This document shows positions 37,001 through 46,565 of a stretch of 64,000 bases of DNA, piece by piece. The notes below the pieces were generated by a model. That model did not search any database, was not told the origin of the DNA, and worked only from the letters and a program-made list of their open reading frames with translations. Within the stretch, counting starts at the first letter, position 1, and each line of letters opens with the position of its first letter. Origin of the DNA: Nitrospirota bacterium (GTDB taxonomy: Bacteria > JACPQY01); NCBI GenBank assembly GCA_016180645.1, contig JACPAV010000024.1, positions 62,001 to 126,000 on the forward strand, in the 5' to 3' direction. A program made the translations under genes and the position numbers.

Positions 37001-38559
37001 GCGGACTCGTATCGGACGGCACGGTTCGATGTTGGGGGTCCAACCTGTTCGGTCAGCTCGGGGATGGCACCACGGTCGACAGGTGGACCTCCGTGGCTGT
37101 CTCCACGCTCACCAACGTGGCGGCGGTTGCGGGCGGCATAGACCACACCTGTGGATTGCTTTCGGATGGGACCGTGAAGTGCTGGGGACTCAACGGCAAT
37201 GGTCAGCTTGGAGATGGCACTTCGAACAATAGCTGGACGCCTGTCGCCGTGTCGAGCCTCACGGGGGCCGTGGCGGTTGCGGGTGGCAACAACTTTACGT
37301 GTTCACTCCATTCGGATGGCTGGGTGCGGTGCTGGGGAATCAATACTGCGGGCGGGCTGGGCGACGGGACCGTAACCGAGCGGTTCACTCCTGTTTCAGT
37401 GACCATGCCCGCGGGCCCCCTCGGGGCAAAGCTCCCGCGAGTCAGAGATACCGCCGCCACCGGCGCATCCGCACGCCCGTTCCGCAAAGGGCTTGATGGA
37501 GGCACCCTCCATATGTGCGCCCTGGTCTCGGAAGGGACCGTCCGGTGTTGGGGCGGCGGGAACGTCGGCCAGCTCGGCGATGGCGGCACGACCGTCGCCG
37601 CCGGAAGCCCCGTCGTTCCCTCTTCGCTCACCGGGGTGGTGGCGCTGGCGACCGGGACTACCCATTCCTGCGCCGTCACGAGCGACGGCGGGGTCAAGTG
37701 CTGGGGCAACAACGGCACCGGCCAGGTCGGTGATGGAACGACAACGACTCGGCTCACTCCGGTGGCTGTGACCGGCCTCAGCAATGCCGTCGCGATTGAC
37801 GCCGGGAAAGCTCACACTTGCGCGCTGGCTGCGGAGGGTTCCGTGAAGTGCTGGGGCCTGAACTTTGCCGGCCAACTTGGCGATGGGACCTCGTTGAGCA
37901 AGAACACGCCGGTGGCGGTCTCGACGCTGACCGGAGCGGTGGCGGTAGAAACCGGCGGCGGGTACGACGTGACCAGTGGTCACACCTGCGCCCTGATATT
38001 CGATGGAACGGTGAATTGCTGGGGATATGGAGCGAGAGGTGCCCTGGGTAACGGCTCCGGCATCAACAAACACTCCCCTGTGGCCGTCTCATCCCTCACC
38101 AACGCCGTCTCGGTTATGGCCGGCGTCGAGCACAGTTGCGCCCTGCTCGCCGACGGTGCGGCACGATGCTGGGGGCGGGACAACTACGGGCAACTCGGTG
38201 ACGGCACAACCACCAATGCTTCTGTGCCCGTGGCGGTCACTTCCCTCACCAATGCCATTGCGATGGCTGGCGGTTACACCCACACCTGCGCGCTGCTTTC
38301 GAACGGCGCGGTGAAGTGTTGGGGACGCAACAACAGCGGGCAGCTTGGTGATGGAACAACAACCGACAGTTTGATCCCCGTGAACGTGACTTCACTCAGC
38401 TCGGTGGTCGCCCTTGGCGGTGGCGAGGAGTTCACCTGCGCCATGATCTCCGATGGCACGATCAAGTGCTGGGGAGAGAACAACCTCGGCCAGATCGGTG
38501 ACGGCGCCGATTCGCCTACGAACAAGAGCATTCCTACCCAAGTCCTCAACTTCCCGTAG
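34021..38559 (+). CDS. Lipoprotein with MopE-like motif, Ig-like, FnIII and 14 RCC1 repeats
   Basis: The frame is open from 33547, but TTG 34021 has AGGAG 8 nt upstream and yields a lipoprotein signal ending IGFSGC (Cys25). In order: an EF-hand-like DADGDGVSTLMEI, an Ig-like domain, a MopE-type putative metal-binding motif CDGKDNDCDSEIDEG (about residue 380), three more Ig-like domains, and FnIII (about 673-775). Then come 14 RCC1 repeats of about 50 residues (C.L..G.v.CWG.N..GQLGDG), with a 35-residue linker between repeats 7 and 8. This equals two seven-bladed propellers. The third-family feature is that palindromic dispersed repeats are translated in frame at 35032, 35311 and 35680. It is predicted to be an exposed outer-membrane lipoprotein. 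Confidence 0.87.
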   Translation: MNGDWLYRILICGLAFFLAIGFSGCGLTGKAGRSESAKPPEAVDPGTLKVEAVLPLTVEQAAMLEAVNQGLRSGVRGAGKDAGVLADVLWDEQVVAEGVPAAVRGGVRGGVRGFGEPVGLPGAPARPNGNIPKSKKRQSSDSGDLGIEISAAVPRSILSPGLHALGIRIRVASRPEMVLASTLLRTEVGLGGGVPGTETIVERPVEPGEIQLPDADGDGVSTLMEIVVIQAEVGLEAALLMAADPASAPAPEQAEKVFLVLQKDLKPFLTKQGVPESYELPSPDLTPPDTAVVSREPSVESGQEVVAAFSCNEDFCAYRCSLTGPERFEARPCTSPFVLRLSKDGAYDLAVQAADGFGNADPTPARFSFVVLPTCVPSVEICDGKDNDCDSEIDEGNVCDTTPPETAISVQPSAVSNRTSAGFEFSCTDPVAAPFMGASLDAGVKPAPTCSFFCQLDIGTPSSCASPLTLSLLSDGSHTFSVHAVDTAGNKDPTPATFTWTVDTTPPDTAISDQPPAVSNQTSATFKFTSPDTAATFQCSTDNGTYSACVSPLVLSVSKDAGHTFAVRSIDPAGNTDPTPVSYAWSVDTTAPTVAISSQPSAISGSTTATFTFTCNDSSCTLECSLDTAAFAACTSPKSYTGLSGGSHTFQVQAKDAAGNTGPAASSTWTIDVTPPTFSGLVSATAVATYQINLAWSAATDNVSASSSLVYKICMSTTRGACGSSFVTSYTTSAGATSYSVSGLSTGTSYYFMVKAVDTVNNADANGTERSAMTWGTRIAQAVTNHFGQHACTLLSNGTARCWGDNVYGQLGDGSSVSMQTAPVAVTSLTGAVALSGARNHTCGLLADGSVRCWGKNDFGQLGDGSTVLRSVPTAVSSLTSAVQVAGGHFFSCGLVSGGSVRCWGSDQYGQLGDGSSNNSKSTPVAVSSLTNAIAVASGGYHTCALLPDGTVKCWGWNNYGEIGDGSTVDKTTPIAVSSLTNAVSLAAGGNHSCGLVSDGTVRCWGSNLFGQLGDGTTVDRWTSVAVSTLTNVAAVAGGIDHTCGLLSDGTVKCWGLNGNGQLGDGTSNNSWTPVAVSSLTGAVAVAGGNNFTCSLHSDGWVRCWGINTAGGLGDGTVTERFTPVSVTMPAGPLGAKLPRVRDTAATGASARPFRKGLDGGTLHMCALVSEGTVRCWGGGNVGQLGDGGTTVAAGSPVVPSSLTGVVALATGTTHSCAVTSDGGVKCWGNNGTGQVGDGTTTTRLTPVAVTGLSNAVAIDAGKAHTCALAAEGSVKCWGLNFAGQLGDGTSLSKNTPVAVSTLTGAVAVETGGGYDVTSGHTCALIFDGTVNCWGYGARGALGNGSGINKHSPVAVSSLTNAVSVMAGVEHSCALLADGAARCWGRDNYGQLGDGTTTNASVPVAVTSLTNAIAMAGGYTHTCALLSNGAVKCWGRNNSGQLGDGTTTDSLIPVNVTSLSSVVALGGGEEFTCAMISDGTIKCWGENNLGQIGDGADSPTNKSIPTQVLNFP
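35032..35052. repeat. Dispersed GTCCT...AGGAC repeat in coding frame, copy 1
   Basis: This 21-bp sequence begins GTCCTGAGGCTG and ends TCGAAGGAC, close to the GTCCTTCGACAGGCTCAGG repeat seen in many bacterial genomes. It is translated VLRLSKD within an Ig-like domain. Confidence 0.5.
35311..35366. repeat. REPIN (GTAG-type) within a coding frame, second copy
   Basis: The 56-bp element is nearly identical to 5204-5259 (GTAGCCGCACCC ... GCGCCTAC) and is translated in the same frame as VAAPFMGAS...VKPAP. It sits at the same place in an Ig-like domain as in the lipoprotein at 4772. Confidence 0.8.
35680..35700. repeat. Dispersed GTCCT...AGGAC repeat in coding frame, copy 2
   Basis: This 21-bp sequence begins GTCCTGAGCGTG and ends TCGAAGGAC. 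It differs from copy 1 at few positions and encodes VLSVSKD at the equivalent place in the next Ig-like domain but one. Confidence 0.5.
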
Positions 38560-38681
38560 CACACCCCCGGCCATCTTGGTGGGGGGTGATCCGAAAGTGA
38601 ATAATGGGTGACGGCGGTCATGAAAAAAAACTTGATGGGCGTCATTTCGGGGTAGGACCGGGTTGGGTACCGTGACGGTCC

Positions 38682-41600
38682 ATGAACGACCCGAAATCGG
38701 TTTCGAGTAGCCCTAATCTTGACAATAACGATCATAATAAGAGCGACGAATCACCCTCTCGAAGAACTTTTCTCCAATTGATGGCCGGCGCGGGCGGATC
38801 GCTCGCGTTCATGACGAAAGACGCGTGGGGAAGCGTGTTCACCTTCTTCGAACCGTTCGACACGCCGAATCCACTCGCGCAGTACCCGAATCGCGGATGG
38901 GAATCGGTGTACCGCGATCTCCTTGCCTACGACAGCACGTTCAGTTTTCTCTGCGCCCCGAACGACACGCACAACTGCCTCCTCCGCGCCTACGTGAAGA
39001 ACGGCGTCATCACGCGCCTCGGTCCCACCTACGGTTTCGGCAAGGCCGTGGACCTCTATGGAAACAAAGCATCGCACCGTTGGGAGCCGCGCTGCTGCCA
39101 GAAGGGACTCGCGCTCGTCCGCCGGTTTTACGGCGACCGCCGATGCAAATATCCGCTCGTGCGGGCCGGATTCCGGCAGTGGGTGATGGACGGATTCCCC
39201 CGCGATCCGGAAACCGGCCGAGTACCGTCCAAGTACGTCAATCGGGGGCGCGACGGCTGGCTCCGAGTGTCCTGGGATGAAGCGTTTCAATTCTCCGCGA
39301 AAGCGATGGCCAACATTGCGGAGACATACTCGGGAGAGCAAGGCGTGAAGCGGCTGAAGGCGCAGGGGTACGACGAGGCCATGGTCGAAGCCGTCGGTGG
39401 AGCGGGCGTGCAGACGATCAAGTTCCGCGGCGGAATGGCCGCCCTCGGGGCCACGCGCATTTTCGCGCAGTACCGTCTGGCCAACAGCATGGCCCTCCTC
39501 GATGCCAAAATCCGAAACGTCGGTCCCGACAAGGCGATCGGCGCGCGCGGGTGGGACAACTACTCGTGGCATACGGATCTCCCGCCGGGCCATCCCATGG
39601 TGACCGGCCAGCAGACGGTGGACTGGGACCTCGTGTGCGTGGAGAACGCGAAGCTCGTCATCGCCTGGGGAATGAATTGGATCGCCACCAAAATGCCGGA
39701 CGCCCACTGGTTGACCGAGGCTCGCCTCAAGGGAACCAAAACCGTGGTGATCGCGTGCGAATACAGCGCCACGGCGAACAAGGCGGATGCCGCACTTGTC
39801 GTTCGTCCCGGCACCACTCCCGCTCTGGCCCTCGGACTGGCCGGCGTAATCCTCAAAGAGAAGTTGCACGACGAGGAGTACATTCGCCGCTACACCGACC
39901 TTCCGTTCCTCGTCCGCATGGACAACCTGAAACTCCTCCGCGCGGCGGAAGTCTGGCCGGATCGGAAAGCGTCGACGCTCCGGAACTACGTGTCCGTCGA
40001 GGCCTCGGGCGCGAAGTCGCCTCCGAATCACCTTCAGCCCACTCCGATCGTCCCCGAAGCCCTCCGGAACGAATGGGGCGATTACGTCGTATGGGACGAG
40101 ACGGCCAAGGGGCCGAAGGCCGTCAGCCGGGACGAATACGGAAAGAAAGCGGCCGCGCTCAAGCCGGCCGTGTCGGGAGCGTTCACGGTGAAACTGGCGT
40201 CCGGGGAAAGCGTGGCGGTGAGAACGGTATTCGATCTCCTGTCCGAGTATGTCGAGAAGAACTTCAACGTGGAGCAGACGAGCGAAATCACCTGGGCGCC
40301 GAAGGAGGGGATCGAATGGCTGGCGCGGGAGATCGCGAAGAACAAGGCCGCCACGCTGTTCGCCGTGGGCATGGGCCCGAACCAGTTTTTCAACAATGAT
40401 CTCAAGGACCGCGCGATCTTCTTCCTCGCCGCCCTCACGCGGAACATCGGGCTCATCGGCGCGAACGTGGGCAGTTTCGCGGGCAACTATCGCGCCGCCT
40501 TCTTCAACGGCCTGCCGCAGTTCATCGCGGAGAACCCCTTCGACCTGGAGCTGGACGGCGCCAAGCCATCCCGCCCCAAAGGCTACTCGAAAGCCGAATC
40601 GGTCCATTACTTCAACGACAGCGAGCACGTCCTCCGCGCGGGCAAGACGCTGATTACGGGGAAGAGCCACATTCCTACGCCCACCAAGGCGATCCACGTC
40701 ACGAACAGCAACTCCCTCATCGGCAATGCAAAGGGACACTACGAATCGGTGATCAACGTGTTCCCGCGCGTGGAGTTCATCGCCGTGAACGAGTGGTGGT
40801 GGACGGCCTCCTGCGAGTACGCCGACGTCGTCTTCCCCGTCGATTCCTGGGCGGAGTTCAAATATCCGGACCTCACCATTTCCGTGACCAATCCGTTCCT
40901 CTACGTTTATCCCCGGTCGCCGCTCCCGCGAATTTTCAACACGCGATCCGATCTGGAAGTGGCCGCCGGACTCTCGAATGCGATGGCGGACGTGACGGGC
41001 GATTCGCGGTTCCGCGACATGTGGAAGTTCGTGAACGAGGGCACCGCGGAGCCGTACCTCCAACGCGTGCTCGATCACAGCAGCGCCACGCGCGGATACA
41101 AGATGAACGACATCGAAAAGAAAGCGCAGGAGGGCGTCCCATCGATTCTCCTGAGCCGCACGTATCCGAAAGCCGCCGGATGGGAGCAGTCGAACGAAGA
41201 CAAGCCTTGGTACACGAAATCCGGCCGGCTGGAGTTTTATCGCGACGAACCGGAATTCATCGACAGCGGCGAGAACATGCTGGTCTACCGGGAGCCGGTG
41301 GATTCCACCTTCTACGAGCCGAACGTCATCGTGTCGGCGCCGCACCCGGCCCTCAAGCCGAAATCCCCGGAGGATTATGGCGTGAATCGCGCCGAGTTAT
41401 CCGGCGACAAACGCCAAACCCGCCACGTGGTCAAGCCCTGGAGCGACGTCAAGAACACGCAGCATCCGCTTATGAAGGAAGGGCACCGGTTCATCTATCA
41501 CACCCCCAAGTATCGTCACGGCGCACACACAACGCCGGTGGATACGGACGTCGTGGCCGTGTGGTTCGGCCCGTTCGGGGACGTGTACCGGCACGACAAG

Positions 41601-42209
41601 CGCAAGCCGTTCGTGGTCGAGTCGTTCGTCGACATCAATCCGCTCGACGGCAAGGAACTGGGAATTGAGGATGGGGATTACGTGTGGATCGACGCGGACC
41701 CGGCGGACCGGCCCTATCGCGGTTGGAAGAAGGGTACCGAGGAATACAAGTTGGCGCGGCTCCTGTTGCGTGCGCGGTACTATCCCGGTACACCGCGCGG
41801 CGTGGCGCGAACCTGGCACAACATGTTTGGATCGACCTACCAGAGCGTGAAGGGGCACGAGACGAATCCGACGGGCTTGGCGAAGGGTCCGGAGACGGGC
41901 TACCAGTCCATCTACCGGTACGGCAGCCACCAGAGCTGCACGCGCGGCTGGCTCAAGCCGACGTGGATGACCGACTCGCTCGTGCGAAAGGATCTCCTGG
42001 GCCAGAAAATCGGGAAGGGTTTCATGCCGGACGTCCACTGCCCCACCGGCGCGCCGCGTGAAAGTTTCGTCAAGATCACCAAGGCCGAGGACGGTGGGTA
42101 CGGAGGCGAAAAACTCTGGAAGCCTGCGAAGGACGGGTTCCGGCCCGGATATGAGAATGATTCCATGAAATCCTTCTTGCAGGGCGGTTTCGTCAAGGTG
42201 AAGGCGTAG
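38682..42209 (+). CDS. Molybdopterin oxidoreductase catalytic subunit, Nxr/pNar/Ebd-type (DMSO reductase family type II)
   Basis: The 1175-residue protein has a twin-arginine signal (SRRTFLQLM, Arg27-28), so the folded enzyme is exported. The FS0 cluster region reads CAPNDTHNC (C91, D95, C99) with PRCCQKG (C138/C139): Asp stands where most relatives have Cys. [31 protein letters not shown] and [12 protein letters not shown] follow the family pattern. The length exceeds Ebd/Ddh/Ser/Clr alpha subunits (roughly 900-980) and is near periplasmic Nxr-like proteins. It likely carries bis-MGD molybdenum and oxidises or reduces an oxyanion or hydrocarbon; the substrate cannot be read from sequence. 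It heads the operon alpha-beta-gamma-chaperone. No cytochrome c partner is adjacent. Confidence 0.88.
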   Translation: MNDPKSVSSSPNLDNNDHNKSDESPSRRTFLQLMAGAGGSLAFMTKDAWGSVFTFFEPFDTPNPLAQYPNRGWESVYRDLLAYDSTFSFLCAPNDTHNCLLRAYVKNGVITRLGPTYGFGKAVDLYGNKASHRWEPRCCQKGLALVRRFYGDRRCKYPLVRAGFRQWVMDGFPRDPETGRVPSKYVNRGRDGWLRVSWDEAFQFSAKAMANIAETYSGEQGVKRLKAQGYDEAMVEAVGGAGVQTIKFRGGMAALGATRIFAQYRLANSMALLDAKIRNVGPDKAIGARGWDNYSWHTDLPPGHPMVTGQQTVDWDLVCVENAKLVIAWGMNWIATKMPDAHWLTEARLKGTKTVVIACEYSATANKADAALVVRPGTTPALALGLAGVILKEKLHDEEYIRRYTDLPFLVRMDNLKLLRAAEVWPDRKASTLRNYVSVEASGAKSPPNHLQPTPIVPEALRNEWGDYVVWDETAKGPKAVSRDEYGKKAAALKPAVSGAFTVKLASGESVAVRTVFDLLSEYVEKNFNVEQTSEITWAPKEGIEWLAREIAKNKAATLFAVGMGPNQFFNNDLKDRAIFFLAALTRNIGLIGANVGSFAGNYRAAFFNGLPQFIAENPFDLELDGAKPSRPKGYSKAESVHYFNDSEHVLRAGKTLITGKSHIPTPTKAIHVTNSNSLIGNAKGHYESVINVFPRVEFIAVNEWWWTASCEYADVVFPVDSWAEFKYPDLTISVTNPFLYVYPRSPLPRIFNTRSDLEVAAGLSNAMADVTGDSRFRDMWKFVNEGTAEPYLQRVLDHSSATRGYKMNDIEKKAQEGVPSILLSRTYPKAAGWEQSNEDKPWYTKSGRLEFYRDEPEFIDSGENMLVYREPVDSTFYEPNVIVSAPHPALKPKSPEDYGVNRAELSGDKRQTRHVVKPWSDVKNTQHPLMKEGHRFIYHTPKYRHGAHTTPVDTDVVAVWFGPFGDVYRHDKRKPFVVESFVDINPLDGKELGIEDGDYVWIDADPADRPYRGWKKGTEEYKLARLLLRARYYPGTPRGVARTWHNMFGSTYQSVKGHETNPTGLAKGPETGYQSIYRYGSHQSCTRGWLKPTWMTDSLVRKDLLGQKIGKGFMPDVHCPTGAPRESFVKITKAEDGGYGGEKLWKPAKDGFRPGYENDSMKSFLQGGFVKVKA

Positions 42210-42217
42210 GCGAAGCG

Positions 42218-43345
42218 ATGCCGAAGGTGAAGAATTGGCAGATTCGGCGCGAGATGGAGTACCCCTACGAGGAGTCGCGCCCCAAGAAGCAGGTCGCCTA
42301 CATTTTCGATACCAACAAGTGCATCGAGTGCCAGACGTGCTCCATTGCCTGCAAGACGACGTGGACCTCCGGGAAGGGCCAGGAGTACATGTTCTGGAAC
42401 AACGTCGAGACGAAGCCGTACGGGTTTTATCCGCTCGGGTGGGATGTCAAAATCCTGGAGAAGCTCGGTCCGCAGGAGTGGAACGGCGGCGCTTACGCAG
42501 GGAAAACGGTTTTCGAAGCGGCGGCCCCCGGCGAACGCGTGTTGGGATATCAGCCGCAAGAGGAGGACTACGCCTCACCGAACGTCGGCGAAGACGATGT
42601 ATCCGCGGTCGTCGAAAAGGGCGCGTTCTTTCAGGGGATCCACAAGACGTGGATGTTCTACCTCGCGCGGATCTGCAATCACTGCACGTATCCCGCGTGC
42701 TTGGCGTCGTGCCCGCGGAAGGCGATCTACAAGCGTCCGGAGGACGGCGTGGTATTGATCGATCAGTCGCGGTGCCGCGGCTACCGTGAGTGCGTGAAAG
42801 CCTGCCCGTACAAGAAAGTGTTTTTCAATCTCATGACACGGGTCTCGGAGAAGTGCATCGCCTGTTACCCGCTTCTGGAACAGGGGAAGCAGCCGCGATG
42901 CGTGGAAACGTGCATCGGGAAGATCCGACTCCAAGGCTGGCTCAGCAAGCCGGGCGAGGAGAAGAAGGACAATCCGATCGACTATCTCGTTCGCATCAAG
43001 AAAATCGCCGTGCCGCTTTATCCTCAGTATGGATTGGAGCCGAACGTCTACTACATTCCACCGATCCACGTTCCGCGCGAATTCCTGCTCCAGATGTTCG
43101 GACCGGCGTTGGACCCGGCGGTCGCGGCCTATCGCGCCGCGAAGGACGACAAAGATCTGCTCGCGGCGCTCCTCTTGTTCGGATCATCGGACCAGACCTT
43201 GGGATCGTTCCGGCGCGAGGGAGAGATGGCGGTGGGACTCAACACGAACGGTCAGGAGGTGGTGCGTGTTCCTCTCAAGGAACCGGTCTACATCCGCCCG
43301 TATTTCGACAAGGAAAACAATGTCTACCGGCACAATATTTCGTAA
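42218..43345 (+). CDS. Iron-sulfur (beta) subunit of the molybdoenzyme, NxrB/NarH-like
   Basis: The 375-residue protein contains four Cys clusters: [11 protein letters not shown] (35-45), [26 protein letters not shown] and CIACYPL...CVETC. In the third, Tyr replaces the second Cys, as in NarH-type subunits that hold a [3Fe-4S] there. The opening [15 protein letters not shown]...[10 protein letters not shown] and [10 protein letters not shown] are typical of the NxrB/periplasmic NarH group. It would carry electrons between the molybdenum site and the heme b subunit. It has no signal peptide and is probably exported with the alpha subunit. It begins 8 nt after the alpha stop and overlaps gamma by 26 nt. 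Confidence 0.92.
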   Translation: MPKVKNWQIRREMEYPYEESRPKKQVAYIFDTNKCIECQTCSIACKTTWTSGKGQEYMFWNNVETKPYGFYPLGWDVKILEKLGPQEWNGGAYAGKTVFEAAAPGERVLGYQPQEEDYASPNVGEDDVSAVVEKGAFFQGIHKTWMFYLARICNHCTYPACLASCPRKAIYKRPEDGVVLIDQSRCRGYRECVKACPYKKVFFNLMTRVSEKCIACYPLLEQGKQPRCVETCIGKIRLQGWLSKPGEEKKDNPIDYLVRIKKIAVPLYPQYGLEPNVYYIPPIHVPREFLLQMFGPALDPAVAAYRAAKDDKDLLAALLLFGSSDQTLGSFRREGEMAVGLNTNGQEVVRVPLKEPVYIRPYFDKENNVYRHNIS

Positions 43346-44222
43346 CGTCGCAGGGACGATCCTCGCGTTGTTCATGGTGGCGCCCGCGCCGATGGCGGGC
43401 GATTTCGAGGTGGAATCGAAGAACATTGGACCCAAGCCCGTTCCGTCCGGTCCGGCCGACGACGCATGGGGTTCGGCGCCGGAAACAGAGCTTGCGCTTC
43501 TGCCGCAGAACATGATCGCGCCCTCGCTGATCGAACTCACCATCCCGTCGCTGAAAGTCCGCAGCCTCCATAACGAGACGGACATCGCCATCCGCCTGCA
43601 GTGGCCTGACAGGACGCGTGACAGCATCCAGGACATCGGCCGTTTCTCGGATGGTTGCGCGATCGAATTCCCGATCGGCCCGGCGGACCCTTCGCCGTTC
43701 ATGGGTCACGCGTCGCCCGGTCCGGGCCAGCCGGCAGGCCGCGTTCACATCGTTCACTGGAAAGCCACGTGGCAGGATGACATGGACCTCGGATTTCAGG
43801 GGGTTGCGAAGATCTATCCGAACGGATGGTGGGACGTTTACCCCTTTCTGAACGGCGCGTATCCGTTCCTGACGGAGGACAGCCTGACGGGCCGACAGAC
43901 CATGAACTACTCGCCCGGAACGTACGTCGGCAATCCGGTCTCCCTGATGAAGCGAAAGGTGCCGGTCGAGGAGTTGATCGCGGAAGGGTTCGGGACGCTT
44001 ACCACACAGCCGCGGCAGGACGCGTCCGGCCGGGGCGAGTGGAAGAGTGGTGCGTGGACGGTCGTTCTCATCCGCCCTCTTGTGTCGAAGGACGCGATGG
44101 ACAGCGTCCTTCCCTTTGACGGCGAATCGAAAATCGCGTTTGCGCTGTGGAACGGATCCGATGAGGACCGCGGCGCGCGCAAGCACTACTTCCCATGGAT
44201 TCCACTCAAGATTCAGAAGTAG
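43320..44222 (+). CDS. Heme b (gamma) subunit, ethylbenzene dehydrogenase-related
   Basis: ATG 43320 follows AGGA and gives a Sec signal ([21 protein letters not shown]); the longer open frame from 43029 lies inside the beta gene and is not used. The 300-residue protein shows [21 protein letters not shown], the candidate heme-ligand Met in [15 protein letters not shown] and [15 protein letters not shown], the pattern of EbdC/DdhC/NxrC-like subunits with a single heme b bound by Met and Lys. It is periplasmic and passes electrons to or from a soluble carrier. It overlaps beta by 26 nt and the chaperone gene by 28 nt. Confidence 0.87.
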   Translation: MSTGTIFRNVAGTILALFMVAPAPMAGDFEVESKNIGPKPVPSGPADDAWGSAPETELALLPQNMIAPSLIELTIPSLKVRSLHNETDIAIRLQWPDRTRDSIQDIGRFSDGCAIEFPIGPADPSPFMGHASPGPGQPAGRVHIVHWKATWQDDMDLGFQGVAKIYPNGWWDVYPFLNGAYPFLTEDSLTGRQTMNYSPGTYVGNPVSLMKRKVPVEELIAEGFGTLTTQPRQDASGRGEWKSGAWTVVLIRPLVSKDAMDSVLPFDGESKIAFALWNGSDEDRGARKHYFPWIPLKIQK

Positions 44223-44947
44223 GCCGGCCTGCGGTCGGCGGCATCGGTCCGGTCGGCCATGACGAGGTTAACCGCTGGATCGTTTGCGCCGATGTGTATC
44301 GCTTCCTGGCGGGGTGCTTCCGCTATCCCGAGACGGATGTGATGGCGACGAATCTTTCAGTGCTGGCGCTGGGGCTGGAGAAAATACAGACCGTTCCCAA
44401 ATCCGTCCGAGCCCACATGCATCGGATGGCCGGCCTGCTGAATGGGGTGGGGGGACAGGATCTCCGTATCGAGCACGAACGCTTGTTCGGGACAAACCCG
44501 CTTTGTTCACCCTATGAGACTTCGTATTGCCCGGCGCGGAAGGAACGGATCCTTGGAGATTTGGCGGGCTTCTATCGGGCGTTCGGACTCCTGCCGGTCG
44601 CGGCTCGACCCGACATGCCGGATCACATTTGTGCGGAGATGGAGTTCATGTCAGTCGTCCTCCTCAAGGCGGCGTATGGATTGCGCCGAGGCGCCCGCGA
44701 AATGTCGGAAGTGTGCTTGAACGCCCACCAATCCTTCCTCGCCGATCACGTCGGCCGCTGGTACGCGGCCTTTGCGGATGCAGCGGAGGAACGGACGGAC
44801 CTGGACGTATTCCGGAGCACAGCCGATCTGCTTCGTGAGTGGGTCGAGACCGATCTTCGCCTCTCCCACGTGAGCGCTACCTCCTACTCAGCCTCCCCTA
44901 CCATCCCCTTCGGCGATTCCTCCCCCGCCTGCCCGATCGTTTCCTGA
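44195..44947 (+). CDS. TorD/NarJ-family molybdoenzyme assembly chaperone
   Basis: The 250-residue, mostly helical protein contains CADVYRFLAGCFRYP, LRIEHERLFG, CSPYETSY and PDHICAEMEFMSVVL, the signatures of TorD/DmsD/DdhD-type chaperones. These bind the Tat signal and apo-alpha subunit during cofactor insertion. It is the last gene of the operon; its ATG lies inside the gamma gene. The alpha subunit's Tat signal is the expected target. The C-terminal 25 residues are Ser/Pro-rich and not conserved. Confidence 0.85.
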   Translation: MDSTQDSEVGRPAVGGIGPVGHDEVNRWIVCADVYRFLAGCFRYPETDVMATNLSVLALGLEKIQTVPKSVRAHMHRMAGLLNGVGGQDLRIEHERLFGTNPLCSPYETSYCPARKERILGDLAGFYRAFGLLPVAARPDMPDHICAEMEFMSVVLLKAAYGLRRGAREMSEVCLNAHQSFLADHVGRWYAAFADAAEERTDLDVFRSTADLLREWVETDLRLSHVSATSYSASPTIPFGDSSPACPIVS

Positions 44948-45264
44948 GCCGACCGGAGAATATTCACTTGAGATCCCATCCCGTAGCTTGGACAGAATGC
45001 GCGAACCACGGGGCCACGGCTCTGGAGAACTTCGGGCTCGACGCAGATCCTTGGAATCGAACCCTGAAACCCATTGTAGCCATTGTCGGCGGTCACCTGA
45101 CGGGTAGATAGTCCTGACGAGGGCGTGGCTTGCGGGGCATGGCAGAGAGGATGCAGGCTGAAGCCCCATGCCAAGGAGGGTATGGGGCCATGATATGTTG
45201 CCGTGCCATGGAGGGCATGGCATGGAACATGGCCTGCGGCTACCAACCAGGGAGGGGGGAGCGG
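44948..45264. other. Intergenic repeat-rich stretch between convergent genes
   Basis: No gene is seen. Bases 45187-45240 form a long imperfect hairpin (CCATGATATGTT ... TGCCATG-gagg-GCATGGCA ... AACATGGC) ending in GGCTAC, the reverse complement of GTAGCC. Bases 45123-45170 contain decayed REP-like pieces (GCAGGCTGAAGCCCC). The hairpin could terminate both the molybdoenzyme operon and the ABC gene. Confidence 0.5.
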
Positions 45265-46368
45265 TCAGGAGGAGTGGTTGAGGGTGTCCAGGTGGGCGAG
45301 GAGGCGGTCGCGGGCGTGTTCTGAGACTTCCACGAACTGGCCGCGGACTTGAAAACCGCGGTCTTCCAAAGCCGTCAGCCCCAAAACGCGGCAGAGCAGG
45401 GGCACCGGCTGATCCTGCAAAGAGAGCGAGAGCGCCATGAGATCGCCCTCCTCGAGAGGCGAAGGCGTGAATGCGAGAAGACCGTCCGTGCTCAGATTGA
45501 TCATGTCGGCCTTTTCCAAGGGGAACAGGTCGTCCTTCATGATCCGTTCGACCGAGGCCCGATCGCTCCGGCTGAACGGGATGCGCTTGAACGAGAACGC
45601 GCCGTTGGCATCGAGCCTGACGAACCGCAGCTTCTCCATGACGCCCTTTGGAGGGGACTTCGGCTCAATGTTCAGACCGTCGCGGGACACCGCGGCATCC
45701 TGGATTCGACCGTCGCGAAGCTGAAGCACGCGCCGGGCGTGGAACGCGACGCTCTGATCGTGCGTCACCACGATCACCGTCACCCCGTGCTCCTGGTTGG
45801 CGGAGACCAGGGCTTCGAGTACTTTTTCGGCGGAGGAGGTATCGAGGTTCCCCGTCGGTTCGTCGGCCAGAATCACCTCGGGCGAATTGGACAACGCGCG
45901 GGCGATCGCCACCCTCTGACGTTCTCCGCCCGAGAGTTGATGGGGACGAAAATGGAGCCGTTCATGGAGGCCGAATTCATCGAGGAGAGAGACGGCGCGA
46001 TGCGACCGCTCGGCAACGTCCACTTCGGTCGCCATCATGGGAATTTGCACGTTTTCCAGAGCGGTAAGCGTGGGGATCAGGTGAAAAGCCTGGAAAACGA
46101 AACCGATCTTGCGGGACCGGAAGTCGGCGAGATCGGTCTGGCTGAACAGGGTGCGTCCCTCGAACAGAATCTCCCCGGCTTCGGGTGGCTCCAGCGCGCC
46201 CAGGATGCTCAGGAGAGTGGATTTCCCGCTTCCGCTCGGTCCCATGATGGCCATGAACTCGCCGCTCTCCACGGTGAGGTTGACGTCGCGGAGAGCCTGC
46301 ACGCGGCCTCCCTCGAAGGATTTTGAGACGTTCTTCGCGATGATGATGGGTTGTTTCTTCGTTCCCAT
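45265..46368 (-). CDS. LolD/MacB-type ABC transporter ATPase with C-terminal PilZ domain
   Basis: The start is placed at ATG 46368: the longer frame to 46452 runs into a REPIN and over a TATAAT box at 46383-46378. Residues about 1-225 are a complete ABC ATPase of the LolD/MacB/FtsE type (GPSGSGKST, Q-loop FQAFHL, LSGGERQR, ILADEP, VTHD). Residues about 265-365 resemble PilZ, the c-di-GMP-binding domain (MINLSTDGLLAF with the NxSxxG core, then GDLMALSLSL, and a GQFVEVSEHARDRLL helix); the upstream RxxxR is only loosely present (SRSDR). No permease is adjacent. It may couple c-di-GMP to a lipoprotein or peptide exporter encoded elsewhere. The EAL gene beginning 250 bp upstream, on the opposite strand, supports a c-di-GMP link. 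Confidence 0.8.
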   Translation of the reverse strand: MGTKKQPIIIAKNVSKSFEGGRVQALRDVNLTVESGEFMAIMGPSGSGKSTLLSILGALEPPEAGEILFEGRTLFSQTDLADFRSRKIGFVFQAFHLIPTLTALENVQIPMMATEVDVAERSHRAVSLLDEFGLHERLHFRPHQLSGGERQRVAIARALSNSPEVILADEPTGNLDTSSAEKVLEALVSANQEHGVTVIVVTHDQSVAFHARRVLQLRDGRIQDAAVSRDGLNIEPKSPPKGVMEKLRFVRLDANGAFSFKRIPFSRSDRASVERIMKDDLFPLEKADMINLSTDGLLAFTPSPLEEGDLMALSLSLQDQPVPLLCRVLGLTALEDRGFQVRGQFVEVSEHARDRLLAHLDTLNHSS

Positions 46369-46435
46369 GGAAGGGGGATTATACTCCGGTTGGCGTTGAA
46401 TGGGGCGGGAAAGGCTTGGGTCCGAGTCGTGTCCG

Positions 46436-46490
46436 GTAGGCGCACCCTTCATGGGTGCGTCTTGGGACGCGGGCTGAAGCCCGCGGCTAC
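46436..46490. repeat. REPIN (GTAG-type), intergenic copy
   Basis: The 55-bp element starts GTAGGCGCACCC and ends GGCTAC, with hairpins GCACCC-TTCAT-GGGTGC and GCGGGC-TGAA-GCCCGC. It lies between the divergent ABC-PilZ and EAL genes, upstream of the EAL promoter. Confidence 0.75.
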
Positions 46491-46565
46491 CCCGAGCGAA
46501 TCGAGGTATTCACGCTGAGCGGCCAGCTTAATTGCCGCAACGTGATGCCGCAATGTAGCGTCAAT

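Noticed and set aside
38751-41345. 864-residue minus-strand ORF
   Set aside because: It is an antisense shadow of the molybdoenzyme alpha gene caused by high GC at third positions; it has no domain pattern.
43029-43319. Longer N-terminus of the gamma subunit
   Set aside because: It overlaps the beta gene in another frame and has no family similarity; the Sec signal begins at 43320.
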